64,000 nucleotides of DNA, from NCBI GenBank assembly GCA_051016205.1, contig CP136534.1, positions 186,001-250,000 on the forward strand, read 5' to 3'. Numbering within the stretch: the first letter of the stretch is position 1; every line of letters starts with the position of its first letter. The translations under genes were made by a program, and so were the position numbers. The notes below the pieces were generated by a model that saw only the letters and a program-made list of their open reading frames with translations, did no database searches and was not told the DNA's origin. The stretch comes from Acuticoccus sp051016205 (GTDB lineage Bacteria; Pseudomonadota; Alphaproteobacteria; Rhizobiales; Amorphaceae). Below, one piece after another: positions 40,857-48,853 of the stretch.

Positions 40857-41806
40857 ACGGCACGGATTGAGGCCTTAAGGGCCTCATCAAGCTCTGCCTC
40901 CACAGGAATGGCGGTAAGGCGCGCGGCAAGCTCGCCCCGCGCTCCGTCTGCCCCACGCAGCCGCACAGCATCCTTCGCCGTCGTCAGGATCGGGCGGTCT
41001 GCGGCAGCGGCCATCAGCGCCCTCGCGTCGCTCTCGGTGAACGGGTGGTGATCGGCAAACGCCACCCTTTCAGCGATCTGCACCCCTTCCGCCTCCAAGC
41101 CGGCGAAGAACTTTTCGGGCCGTCCGATGCCTGCAAAGGCAAGCACGTCAGTGCCTTTCAGCGCCGGATCGATGGTTTGGCGCAATTTCACAAAGTGCTG
41201 CGGCAAGGCGGTGGCAAAACTGCCCCGTGTCGCACCGCCCACCAGGAGAAACGCGTCGGCGTGGGGGATGTGCGCGGTCAATGAGGCGCGCATGGGGCCA
41301 GCGGGTGTCACCATCTGATTGCCAAGCCCGACCTCAGCGTCCACCACAAGGGCGCTCCAGTCCTTGGCAAGCGTTGGGTTCTGAAAGCCATCGTCCATGA
41401 TGACGGCGGTGCCAAGCGTCTCTGCCAGCCGGCCGCCTTCTCCCCTGTCACGGGCAACGATCGTGGGCGCGGCTTCAGCAAGGATGAGCGCTTCGTCCCC
41501 CACCTCGGCCGCCGTGTGAGCACCGACGACGACTGGCCCTTCCAGGCTACCGCCATAGCCGCGGGTGAGGAACACCGGCGCTGCGCCCGCCTCCACGAGC
41601 GTTTGCCCAATGGCAAGGGCGACGGGCGTCTTGCCGGCACCGCCCACCGTCGGGTTACCAACGCAAAACACCGGGATCGGCAGGCGCACAGCGGGGGGTG
41701 AGGCCATTCTGCGTGCTGCGATCGCCCCGACAACGGCGCCGATCGGGGCAAGGCATATGGCCGCAAGACTTCTGTTGCTTCGCCACCAAAAGCCTGGCAC
41801 CTTCAT
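40811..41806 (-). CDS. lpxK: Tetraacyldisaccharide 4'-kinase
   Basis: The 331-residue inner-membrane-associated kinase phosphorylates the 4' position of the lipid A precursor. An N-terminal hydrophobic helix (about 13-33) is followed by the P-loop PVFCVGNPTVGGAGKTPVALAI, then LTRGYGG, VGDEALILAE, VIMDDGFQNPTL and FAGIGRPEKFF, all typical for LpxK. The Asp-Asp of DDGFQNP is part of the catalytic site. ATG 41804-41806 overlaps the stop of waaA. The 3' end overlaps the convergent DUF2093 gene. Confidence 0.95.
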   Translation of the reverse strand: MKVPGFWWRSNRSLAAICLAPIGAVVGAIAARRMASPPAVRLPIPVFCVGNPTVGGAGKTPVALAIGQTLVEAGAAPVFLTRGYGGSLEGPVVVGAHTAAEVGDEALILAEAAPTIVARDRGEGGRLAETLGTAVIMDDGFQNPTLAKDWSALVVDAEVGLGNQMVTPAGPMRASLTAHIPHADAFLLVGGATRGSFATALPQHFVKLRQTIDPALKGTDVLAFAGIGRPEKFFAGLEAEGVQIAERVAFADHHPFTESDARALMAAAADRPILTTAKDAVRLRGADGARGELAARLTAIPVEAELDEALKASIRAVYEGSAPSASGFVAR

Positions 41807-43053
41807 GATGACGCCCTTTGAAGGATTGGTGAGAGGGCCTGAAGTGTCCGCCCGCGTGCGCCTTTGCACTGGGCGAGTACCGCGCGCGCCGCGCCCGCCA
41901 TGCCCAGCCTCGCGGTCTCGTCGACCAGGAGGCCGGCAAGGGTCTTTGTGAGAGCCTCGGCGTCCGCCACCACCCTTGCAGCGTGGGCGTCGATGAACGG
42001 GCGGAACATTTCGCCATGGTCCGGGCCTGTGACCAATGCGGCGCCGGCATGGGCGGCTTCGGCAGGGTTGTGACCGCCGAGCGGAACCAGCGATGCGCCC
42101 ATGAACGCCACATCGGCCACGTGAAAGGCCGCCGACAACTCCCCCAACGTGTCGAACAGGATGATGTCGCCGCCTGCCGCCTCGCCCCGGCTGCGCCGCC
42201 GCACCGTCCCTGCCGGTTCTGCCTCACCCGCCACCTCATCACCCCTTTCCGGGTGGCGGGGGGCAAGGAGCGTGACAATGTCGCCGTCCGCGCGAAGGCG
42301 GATGTGGGCGGCAAGGGCGGCAGCCTCCTCGCCGGGGTGGGTGCTTGCGGCAATCCACACAGGGCGACCTGCGATCGCCTCTGTCAGCGTCGCCACCAGT
42401 GCAGGATCGGCGGGCGGCGGGACGGCATCGAATTTCATGTTGCCGCTGGTGGACACGCTGCCAACGCCAAGCGCCTCGAACCGCGCTGCATCGTCCGGCG
42501 ATTGAGCCACGGCCATATGGATGTGGTCAAACAGTGGGCGGGACAGGAAGGGGCGCGCCTTCCATCGGCGGAAGGAGCGTTCCGACAAGCGCGCATTCAC
42601 CAGCGCGATGGGGATATTGCGCGCCGCCAACAAGCGCACGGTCGTCGGCCAGATCTCCGATTCCACAAACAGCGCCGCCCTGGGGCGCCAGTGATCCAGA
42701 AATCGGGTCACGAACGGCGGGGTGTCTAGGGGCGCGTATTGGTGGGTGAGGTCAGGCGCGACGGCCGCAACCCGTCCAGCGGCTGTGGGTGTGCCTGTGG
42801 TGATGAGCACAGGCCCGTCCAACGCCCGCGCCAGATCGACCGCCACAAGCGCTTCACCGACGCTCACCCCATGGATCCACACAGGCGCATCGGGTGGTGC
42901 AGCGGTTGAGGGGCGACCGCGCTTTTCGTGCAGTCTTTCGGGGTCTTCCTTCCCGCGAGCGGCCCTCTTGCGCAGGTACGGTGTGGCAAGCGGGGCCACG
43001 ATGCGGCCTGCCGCACCGTATCCCCACCACACCGCCCTGCCGATGGGGCTCAT
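41803..43053 (-). CDS. waaA: 3-deoxy-D-manno-octulosonic acid (Kdo) transferase
   Basis: The 416-residue GT-B enzyme attaches Kdo to the lipid A precursor. An N-terminal hydrophobic anchor (WWGYGAAGRIVAPLATPYL) is followed by WIHGVSVGEALVAVDLARAL with the catalytic Glu, ALFVESEIWPT, LVNARLSERSFRRW, IAASTHPGEE and the donor-binding MGASLVPLGGHNPAEAAHAGAALVTGP. The ATG at 43051-43053 overlaps the stop of the DUF4170 gene, and the longer open frame upstream lies out of phase with that gene and is not coding. Together with lpxK it completes the inner part of lipopolysaccharide. Confidence 0.95.
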   Translation of the reverse strand: MSPIGRAVWWGYGAAGRIVAPLATPYLRKRAARGKEDPERLHEKRGRPSTAAPPDAPVWIHGVSVGEALVAVDLARALDGPVLITTGTPTAAGRVAAVAPDLTHQYAPLDTPPFVTRFLDHWRPRAALFVESEIWPTTVRLLAARNIPIALVNARLSERSFRRWKARPFLSRPLFDHIHMAVAQSPDDAARFEALGVGSVSTSGNMKFDAVPPPADPALVATLTEAIAGRPVWIAASTHPGEEAAALAAHIRLRADGDIVTLLAPRHPERGDEVAGEAEPAGTVRRRSRGEAAGGDIILFDTLGELSAAFHVADVAFMGASLVPLGGHNPAEAAHAGAALVTGPDHGEMFRPFIDAHAARVVADAEALTKTLAGLLVDETARLGMAGAARAVLAQCKGARGRTLQALSPILQRASS

Positions 43054-43283
43054 CGCGTGGTGTCGGTCTCCGGGTCGAGCAGGCGATGCAGGTGCACGAT
43101 GAAGTAGCGCATGTGCGCATTGTCCACCGTCTGCTGGGCTTTGGCCTGCCAGGCCTCTTTCGCTTTGGCGTAGTTCGGGTAGACGCCCACGATGTCCACC
43201 TTGTCCAGATCGCGGAAGGTAACCTCGTCGAGGTCGGTCAGTTCGCCACCAAGCACAAGGTGGAGGAGTTGCTTGTCTGCCAT
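43050..43283 (-). CDS. DUF4170 domain protein
   Basis: The 77-residue protein matches DUF4170, a small family of Hyphomicrobiales almost always placed before waaA. It carries KQLLHLVLGGEL, FRDLDKVDIVGVYPNYAKAKEAWQAKAQ and NAHMRYFIVHLHRLLDPE, the last being the conserved segment. Function is unknown, though the constant neighbourhood suggests a role in lipopolysaccharide synthesis or its control. It overlaps waaA by four bases. Confidence 0.9.
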   Translation of the reverse strand: MADKQLLHLVLGGELTDLDEVTFRDLDKVDIVGVYPNYAKAKEAWQAKAQQTVDNAHMRYFIVHLHRLLDPETDTTR

Positions 43284-43410
43284 AAGTCTTGCTTTGCGGT
43301 GGGTGTCTCGGGCCGGCGCCCCATCGCCCTCCTATGTGGTCGGCGCTGACGGTTTTTCGAGGGCCTGAGGCAGCCACGGGCAAGCCTCGCCGCGCTCAGG
43401 CCGAAAAGCG
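43284..43410. other. Gap between cysQ and the DUF4170 gene
   Basis: A 127-bp gap containing GGCCTGAG (43362-43369) and CTCAGGCC (43395-43402), which could form a hairpin. With no T-run, read-through from cysQ into the lipopolysaccharide genes remains likely. Confidence 0.35.
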
Positions 43411-44220
43411 CTAACCCTTCGGGTCGAAGTGAATGGCCTCGCCGAGGCTTTGAAGGGCATCGATCATCCTGGGCGGCCCGCCGATCAGCGGCGGCAGGAG
43501 TGTGGTCTCGCTGTCGTACATGATCTTGCGGCCTGACAGGTCCGTCAGCGCCCCGCCCGCCTCTTCCACAATCAGGTCGCCGGCGGCAACGTCCCAATGG
43601 TGGGCGCCGCCTTTGGCAACCATCGCGTCAAGCTCATCGGTGCACAATTTCGCAAGCCTGAGAGCAAGGGATGGGATGTACTTGGCCTTTTCCGCCCCCG
43701 CTGCCGCCAAGTCGCCTCGCGCAAACAGCCTGCGCGGGGCAGCAACACGTGCGCCGCCGAGCCCGTCGCGGGTGGAAACGGTGAGTGATGTGCCGTTGAG
43801 GAACGCGCCTCCACCGGCAGCAGCTGCAAACACATGGTCCTTGGGTGGGCGCAAAATGACAGCTGCGATGGGCCGCGCCCCTTCCACCACCGCAACCGAA
43901 ATGGCCCAGGCGCTGCCGTGATCGAGGAACGCGCGGGTGCCATCGATGGGGTCCACCACGAATGCACGCCGCCCTGCTCCCTGGGCCAGTGCGCTCTCTT
44001 CCGACACCCAGCCATAATCGGGCCGTGCAGGGCGCAGGATGGAGGACAAGCGCTCATCCACCGCAAGATCGGCCTCCGACACGGGAGAATCGTCTGACTT
44101 GGTCCACTGCTGGACAGCGGTTTCGAAACGGGCCATCGCCACGTCTGCCGCCTCGCGCGCTGCTGCGACCAGGAGAGCAAGGTCGTCCTGCGGCGAATAC
44201 GCCGGCTCAGCGTCCCCCAA
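43411..44220 (-). CDS. cysQ: 3'(2'),5'-bisphosphate nucleotidase / inositol monophosphatase family
   Basis: The 269-residue protein has the metal-dependent sugar phosphatase signatures VDPIDGTRAFLDHGSAWAISVAVVEG (metal-binding Asp residues) and HHWDVAAGDLIVEEAGGALTDLSG. It fits CysQ, which hydrolyses 3'-phosphoadenosine 5'-phosphate left after PAPS-dependent sulfation, or a close inositol-phosphatase relative. This is of interest because a PAPS-using sulfotransferase is encoded at 2236. It overlaps the end of pmbA by 14 bp. Confidence 0.87.
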   Translation of the reverse strand: MGDAEPAYSPQDDLALLVAAAREAADVAMARFETAVQQWTKSDDSPVSEADLAVDERLSSILRPARPDYGWVSEESALAQGAGRRAFVVDPIDGTRAFLDHGSAWAISVAVVEGARPIAAVILRPPKDHVFAAAAGGGAFLNGTSLTVSTRDGLGGARVAAPRRLFARGDLAAAGAEKAKYIPSLALRLAKLCTDELDAMVAKGGAHHWDVAAGDLIVEEAGGALTDLSGRKIMYDSETTLLPPLIGGPPRMIDALQSLGEAIHFDPKG

Positions 44221-45568
44221 TGGTCATCCCCTCAATGGCGACGGAGGGGGCGTCCACGGCGAAGAGGCCAGGCGCATCGTCGGCGAAGATGGCACGGGCA
44301 AACATATCGGGCAGCATGCCTGCCACCGTCACCTCCGAGACGGGGTGGACGATCTCACCGTTCTCGAACCAGAAGCCCGCAGCGCCACGACTATAGTTGC
44401 CGCTGACGATGTTGGCGCCCATGCCGATGAGATCGGTGATCAGGAGGCCCGAGCCCGCATCGTCCATCAGGCTTTGCAACGTGCCCCGCCCACCCAGCAC
44501 CGAGATGTTGGTGGCGGAGGGGCTTGGAAGGCCCGTCCCCCGTGCCGCCCTGCCATTGCTCTCACGCCCAAGTTTTCTGGCCGTTGCAAGGTCGAGCACA
44601 AAGGCGGAGAGCACGCCGTCTGCCACAATGTCGAGCGGGGCCGATGCCAACCCCTCCCCGTCGAAGGGGCGTGAAGCCATACCGCGCACAAGGCAAGGAT
44701 CGTCGCGCAGTGTGATCCCCTCGGCGAGGATGCGCTCACCCATCTTGTCGGCAAGGATGCTGGTCTTGCGGGCAATGGCAACGCCGTTGGCGGCAGACAG
44801 GATATGGCTGACGAAGCCCGTTGCCGCGCGCGGTTCGAAGATGATGGTGGCGGTCCGGGTGGAAAGCTGCTCGGCCTCCAGGCGGCGCACGGCACGGTGG
44901 CCTGCCTCCTCGCCCACCTGCTTAACGTCGGTCAGATCGCTGAGGTGGCGCCGTGTGGACGCCCAGCCGTCACGCTCCATCCGTGTGCCGTCGCCGGCAA
45001 TGGCGGTGCCGTGGTGGCCATGGCGGCTGCCGCGATGGGCCCCGCGAAACCCTTCCGACGTGACGAGCGCACGGGCCGATGCCACCGCCGACGCCGACAC
45101 GCCGCCGGACTTCGTCACCCCGGCAACGGCGAGCATGGCATGTTCAAGATTGTGGGCACGGTGGGTCAGTGCGTCCATGTCGGGCATCTGGCCGTCGTCA
45201 AGCTCAAGGCCTGATGCATCGGGCGCCTTTGCCAAAAGGTCGGCAGGGGCAAGGCCCTGGGTCTCGTCCACCGGTGCCACGTTTGCCATGGCGACGGCCC
45301 GTTCGGCGGACTGGGTGGGATCGGCGGCAGCGCCAAACCCCACAAGGGCGCTTTTCTTGCCCACGAACACCCTCAGGCCGATGTCGGTGGCCTCGGCCCG
45401 CTCGGTCTCCTCCACCTCGCTGTGGCGGACGGATACGTGAAGGGACTGGGACGCCGCGGCAACGGCATCGGCACCGTCAGCACCGGCCTTGAGGGCTGCT
45501 TCCACGGCAGCGCCTGCAAGGTTCGTTAAACGGTCGAGATTGAGGGGGTCATCATCGGATCTGGACAT
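44207..45568 (-). CDS. pmbA: TldE/PmbA, partner of TldD
   Basis: The 453-residue protein is the non-catalytic partner in the TldD/TldE protease: the fold is as in TldD but no HExxxH is present. Typical elements are SLHVSVRHSEVEETERAEATDIGLRVFVGKKSALVGF, TIIFEPRAATGFVSHIL, the segment RDDPCLVRGMASRPFDGEG, and GANIVSGNYSRGAAGFWFENGEIVHPVSEVTVAGML near the C-terminus. It heads a minus-strand unit pmbA-cysQ-DUF4170-waaA-lpxK. About 200 bp without a gene separates it from the divergent DUF6101 gene. Confidence 0.95.
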   Translation of the reverse strand: MSRSDDDPLNLDRLTNLAGAAVEAALKAGADGADAVAAASQSLHVSVRHSEVEETERAEATDIGLRVFVGKKSALVGFGAAADPTQSAERAVAMANVAPVDETQGLAPADLLAKAPDASGLELDDGQMPDMDALTHRAHNLEHAMLAVAGVTKSGGVSASAVASARALVTSEGFRGAHRGSRHGHHGTAIAGDGTRMERDGWASTRRHLSDLTDVKQVGEEAGHRAVRRLEAEQLSTRTATIIFEPRAATGFVSHILSAANGVAIARKTSILADKMGERILAEGITLRDDPCLVRGMASRPFDGEGLASAPLDIVADGVLSAFVLDLATARKLGRESNGRAARGTGLPSPSATNISVLGGRGTLQSLMDDAGSGLLITDLIGMGANIVSGNYSRGAAGFWFENGEIVHPVSEVTVAGMLPDMFARAIFADDAPGLFAVDAPSVAIEGMTIGGR

Positions 45569-45776
45569 TGGGGCATGGTGTAGAAAGCCTTAACGGGCGG
45601 CGCAAGCCGCTCACGAGACTTCCAGCGTTTCTGCGGGTCCCGCCCTGCCCTGGTTAAGAAGGTATGAAAAAGCGTGGCCTGATTGGCGTGCCTGACTTAA
45701 ACGGGCCGCAAAAGCCAAGCGCTAGGTTGGCCCCATCACGAAGACACACACGCGCTTTCCGTCAGGGAGCCCAACC

Positions 45777-46343
45777 ATGATCGCCGCCAGCTTGCCGACA
45801 CCTGCCAACGACCCCTTGCCGTCCGCCTCAGAGGGCGTGCCCATGACTTTGCCGGCAAGCCTTCACGTAGGAAGGCGCGAACGCGCGGTCTCAGTGGACA
45901 TCAGCCACGAGGCCGTGACGATCCGCCGCCCCTTCGAGCAGACGCCGCCCACAACGGCGAGCCTCTCCTCCTATCGCGGGGTTGCCGTGACGGTGGAGCG
46001 CGGCGTTGGTGAGCCTGTCTATCACCTCACCCTTTGCCATGACGACGCTGAACGCTCGGTGAACCTTGCAAGCGGGACCGATGTGACCGCCATCGCACGG
46101 GACTGGCAGGCTTGGGCAAAGATGCTGTCTCTGCCGCTGGTGGCTGTGGAAGCGGACGGCACCGTCCACGCCGAACTGACGGCACTGGGCGTCATCCTTG
46201 CCGAGCGCCCGTTCCCCCGCCGCAAGGGCTCGGCCCTCGTGGGCCGCCGCTCACGCTATGGCAGGCGGCGCCGCTCCGCCCCGGTGCGCAATGTGGAGGG
46301 TACGTCGTTCTCAGGCGAGCGCGAGATTATCGCGCGGACCTGA
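45777..46343 (+). CDS. DUF6101 family protein
   Basis: The 188-residue protein resembles the DUF6101 group of Hyphomicrobiales. The core (about residues 22-150) holds LHVGRRERAVSVDISHEAVTIRR, VAVTVERG...YHLTLCHDDAERSVNL and WQAWAKMLSLPLVAVEADG, a beta-rich domain; the C-terminus is very basic (RRKGSALVGRRSRYGRRRRSAP). Function is unknown. ATG 45777 has GGGAG upstream. Another ATG at 45843 (MTLPAS) starts nearer the conserved core. Confidence 0.8.
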   Translation: MIAASLPTPANDPLPSASEGVPMTLPASLHVGRRERAVSVDISHEAVTIRRPFEQTPPTTASLSSYRGVAVTVERGVGEPVYHLTLCHDDAERSVNLASGTDVTAIARDWQAWAKMLSLPLVAVEADGTVHAELTALGVILAERPFPRRKGSALVGRRSRYGRRRRSAPVRNVEGTSFSGEREIIART

Positions 46344-46360
46344 TCCGCGCGGGCAAATCG

Positions 46361-47275
46361 TCAGGCTTGCCCTGTGTGTTCCATCGCCTCAAGAAGGAGC
46401 GCGTCCGTGACGGCAAGCGTCTCCTCATCGCGCTGCAGGTGAAAGCCGGCCAGGCTGACACTGCGGGCAATCATCATGGTGCGAGAGGCAAACCCCGTCA
46501 CCGGGCGCCCCGTCTTCTCATTGATGATGGTGTTTTTGAGATCGATGGTGGTCTTCAGATTGGCAATGTTGAAGCGGTCGAACCGCCTCTCAAGATCGTC
46601 GCTGTCCCACTGATGATAGATCCCATCAAACACACGGTTGTCGACGGGTGAGCCGCCATGGCTCACATCCTGTGCGATGAGGTCAAGGCGCTTTAGATCC
46701 ACATTGGCGTCCTCCCGCCCGTTCAGGATCGCAACGGGAGCGCCTGTGGTGCGATAGTCTTCAAGCCTTGGCACCGTCGGGCCGTAGTAGGAGACGTGGG
46801 TGGCAAAGCGTGCCGGCCCGTCGACGAAGTGGCGGCGCATCTGCTCGTAGGCGGTGAGGATTGCAATCATCCCGCCATAGGAAAAGCCGATGTGGCCGAT
46901 GCGCTCGTGGTCCACCTCGGGCCGGTCGGCGAGCCATTGGAGCGCTGCGAACGCATCCGCCAGCATCATGGATTCCGATACCCTCAGCGCCCGCAAAGGG
47001 TGGGGCGAGCCGGCGTGACCCCTTGCGTCAAAACTGTCGATGACGAGCGCGGCAAAGCCATGCTGGGCGAGGAAGCGTCCGTAACGACGCTCGCGCGCCG
47101 TCTTCACACCACCGAGGCCTTCGCTCACCACGACCGCGCCGAAAGGCGGGTCTTCGGTGGCTGGTGTGTAGTAGCCGGCCTTTAGGGAAGCGCGCGGGGC
47201 CTTGGGGCCAAAGTCGTTCAGAACGAACGGGCTTTGGCTCTCAAGCTCCACCTCGGTGAAGGTGATATCATCCAT
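46361..47275 (-). CDS. Dienelactone-hydrolase-like alpha/beta hydrolase
   Basis: The 304-residue protein has the dienelactone hydrolase-type fold: GAVVVSEGLGGVKTARERRYGRFLAQHGFAALVIDSFDARG at residues 47-87, nucleophile elbow IGFSYGG with Ser132 (true dienelactone hydrolases use Cys), PVAILNGREDANVDL and a late His in DGIYHQWDSDD. Such enzymes hydrolyse esters or lactones. It is the third gene of the acylase-GH3-hydrolase unit, 48 bp after the GH3 stop. Its substrate is unknown. Confidence 0.85.
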   Translation of the reverse strand: MDDITFTEVELESQSPFVLNDFGPKAPRASLKAGYYTPATEDPPFGAVVVSEGLGGVKTARERRYGRFLAQHGFAALVIDSFDARGHAGSPHPLRALRVSESMMLADAFAALQWLADRPEVDHERIGHIGFSYGGMIAILTAYEQMRRHFVDGPARFATHVSYYGPTVPRLEDYRTTGAPVAILNGREDANVDLKRLDLIAQDVSHGGSPVDNRVFDGIYHQWDSDDLERRFDRFNIANLKTTIDLKNTIINEKTGRPVTGFASRTMMIARSVSLAGFHLQRDEETLAVTDALLLEAMEHTGQA

Positions 47276-47323
47276 AACGCCCCGATGTGCGGCGCGGCCT
47301 TCGCTCCATCGACCGCTCAGGCG

Positions 47324-48853
47324 TCAAACGCCGTGCCTGTCGGCAAAGTTCAAAAGACTGTCCCGCACATCTTCAGAGAGGACGACCCGAGGGACCTTGT
47401 TTTGTCCGCCCAGCTTGCCGCGCTCGCGCATCCAGTCGGCAAAACCGCCTGGCGGCAAAACCGTCACGCGCGGCGCCAGGAGCTGATAGTCCTTTCGGCG
47501 GTGCACCTCGTAGTCTTCGTTCTCGGCCTTCAGAACGGCGTCCAGCGCCTCGGCAAACGTCTGCCGCGCGTCTGGCGCTACGGGGCCGTCCAACTCCACC
47601 ACGTACTGGTGCTGACCTGCGGACCGTTCGGCGCCCGGGAAAAGGGGCGTGACGGCAAACTCCATCACATGGCGGCCAACGCGTTCGCCAGCTTTGAGGA
47701 CGGCGCCTTCGATCTCCGCCCCGCTCAAATGTTCGCCGAACGCGTTCAAGGTGTGGGAGGTGCGCCCTGTCACCAAAAGGCGCGGCGGGTCGGTGTCGGT
47801 CAGGCGCACCACATCGCCGATTTTGTAGGCCCAAAGCCCTGCGCAGGTGGACAGGACAAGGCCAAGGTCCATACCAACGGGCGCATCGTCGATCCAGTAG
47901 CGGGTGGGGTTGGGGGCGTCCCACTCATCAAGGGGGACGAATTCGTAAAACAGGCCGATGTCGAGGTTGATGCGCATCCCCTCGCCCACACCCCTGTCGG
48001 CGCTCGCGACAAATCCCTCGCTGGCCGAATACACCTCGCGCCAGTCCACAGGGCGGGATGTGAACCACTCGCCAAAAATTTCGCGATAAGGGGCAAAGCT
48101 CATCCCGCCGTAGACCATGAGGTCCAGCGATGGATAAAGGGCGGCCACATCCTTGGGGCCGTTGGCCATCGCTTGCAGCCGCTCAAAAAAGAGGAGGAGC
48201 CAGCTTGGCGTTCCGGCAATGCAGCGGATCGGTTCGGCGAGGGACAGGCGGGCGAGGCGGTCAATCTTTGCCTCCCAGTCCGCCTCCAGCGCCTCCTCGA
48301 TGGACGGGAAGACGAAGGGGCCCGACCAGCGCGGGTTCTCAAGCCGTGCAATGCCGGAAAGGTCACCGGCGCGCACACCGTCGGCAAGGTCGGTCATGGC
48401 GACCGACCCGCCCAGCATGAAACTCTTGCCAGAAAGCACGCGGCTTTGCGGCGTATTGAGGACGTGGTGGGCCAAAAGATCCGTCCCCGCACGAGAGTTG
48501 GAACGCAGCATCTCGCGGGACACGGGGATGTGCTTGGTCCGCCCCGTCGACGTGCCTGAAGAGACGGCGAAATAGGGAATGCGCCCCGGCCAGCTCACAT
48601 CGTCGAGGAGGGGGAAGGCGTCGGCGAAGTAGTCGGTCCAGAACGCGTCGAAGTCGCGCAAGGGAACGCGGGCCTGGTAGTCGGCAACGCTCTGGACGCC
48701 GGCGAAGTCGTGCGCCCTGCCGAAGGTGGTGTCTTTGGCTTTGCGCACCAGGCGCAACAGTTCTGCCTCCTGCGTGGCGGGAGGGGTGCGGGCGGCCCAT
48801 CGGCGCTGACGCAGCTTCGCATAGCCGCGCAGAAGCGGCGTCGCATCAAGCAT
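47324..48853 (-). CDS. GH3 family acyl-acid amido synthetase-like protein
   Basis: The 509-residue protein matches the GH3 family: AVSSGTSTGRTKHIPVS (the ATP-binding SSGTSxGxxK loop), VYGGMSFAPYREIFG, REVYSASEGFVASADR and DVVRLTDTDPPRLLVTGRTSHTLNAFGEHLS with the conserved Gly/Arg. In plants GH3 enzymes adenylate carboxylic acids such as auxin or jasmonate and join them to amino acids. Bacterial members are common but poorly studied. Its ATG lies 8 bp inside the upstream acylase gene, so synthesis of both is coupled. See the findings for the idea of a make-and-break pair for amides. Confidence 0.9.
   Translation of the reverse strand: MLDATPLLRGYAKLRQRRWAARTPPATQEAELLRLVRKAKDTTFGRAHDFAGVQSVADYQARVPLRDFDAFWTDYFADAFPLLDDVSWPGRIPYFAVSSGTSTGRTKHIPVSREMLRSNSRAGTDLLAHHVLNTPQSRVLSGKSFMLGGSVAMTDLADGVRAGDLSGIARLENPRWSGPFVFPSIEEALEADWEAKIDRLARLSLAEPIRCIAGTPSWLLLFFERLQAMANGPKDVAALYPSLDLMVYGGMSFAPYREIFGEWFTSRPVDWREVYSASEGFVASADRGVGEGMRINLDIGLFYEFVPLDEWDAPNPTRYWIDDAPVGMDLGLVLSTCAGLWAYKIGDVVRLTDTDPPRLLVTGRTSHTLNAFGEHLSGAEIEGAVLKAGERVGRHVMEFAVTPLFPGAERSAGQHQYVVELDGPVAPDARQTFAEALDAVLKAENEDYEVHRRKDYQLLAPRVTVLPPGGFADWMRERGKLGGQNKVPRVVLSEDVRDSLLNFADRHGV

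Noticed and set aside
47234..48559. 441-codon plus-strand frame
   Set aside because: It is antisense to the GH3-type gene and has no recognisable domain.
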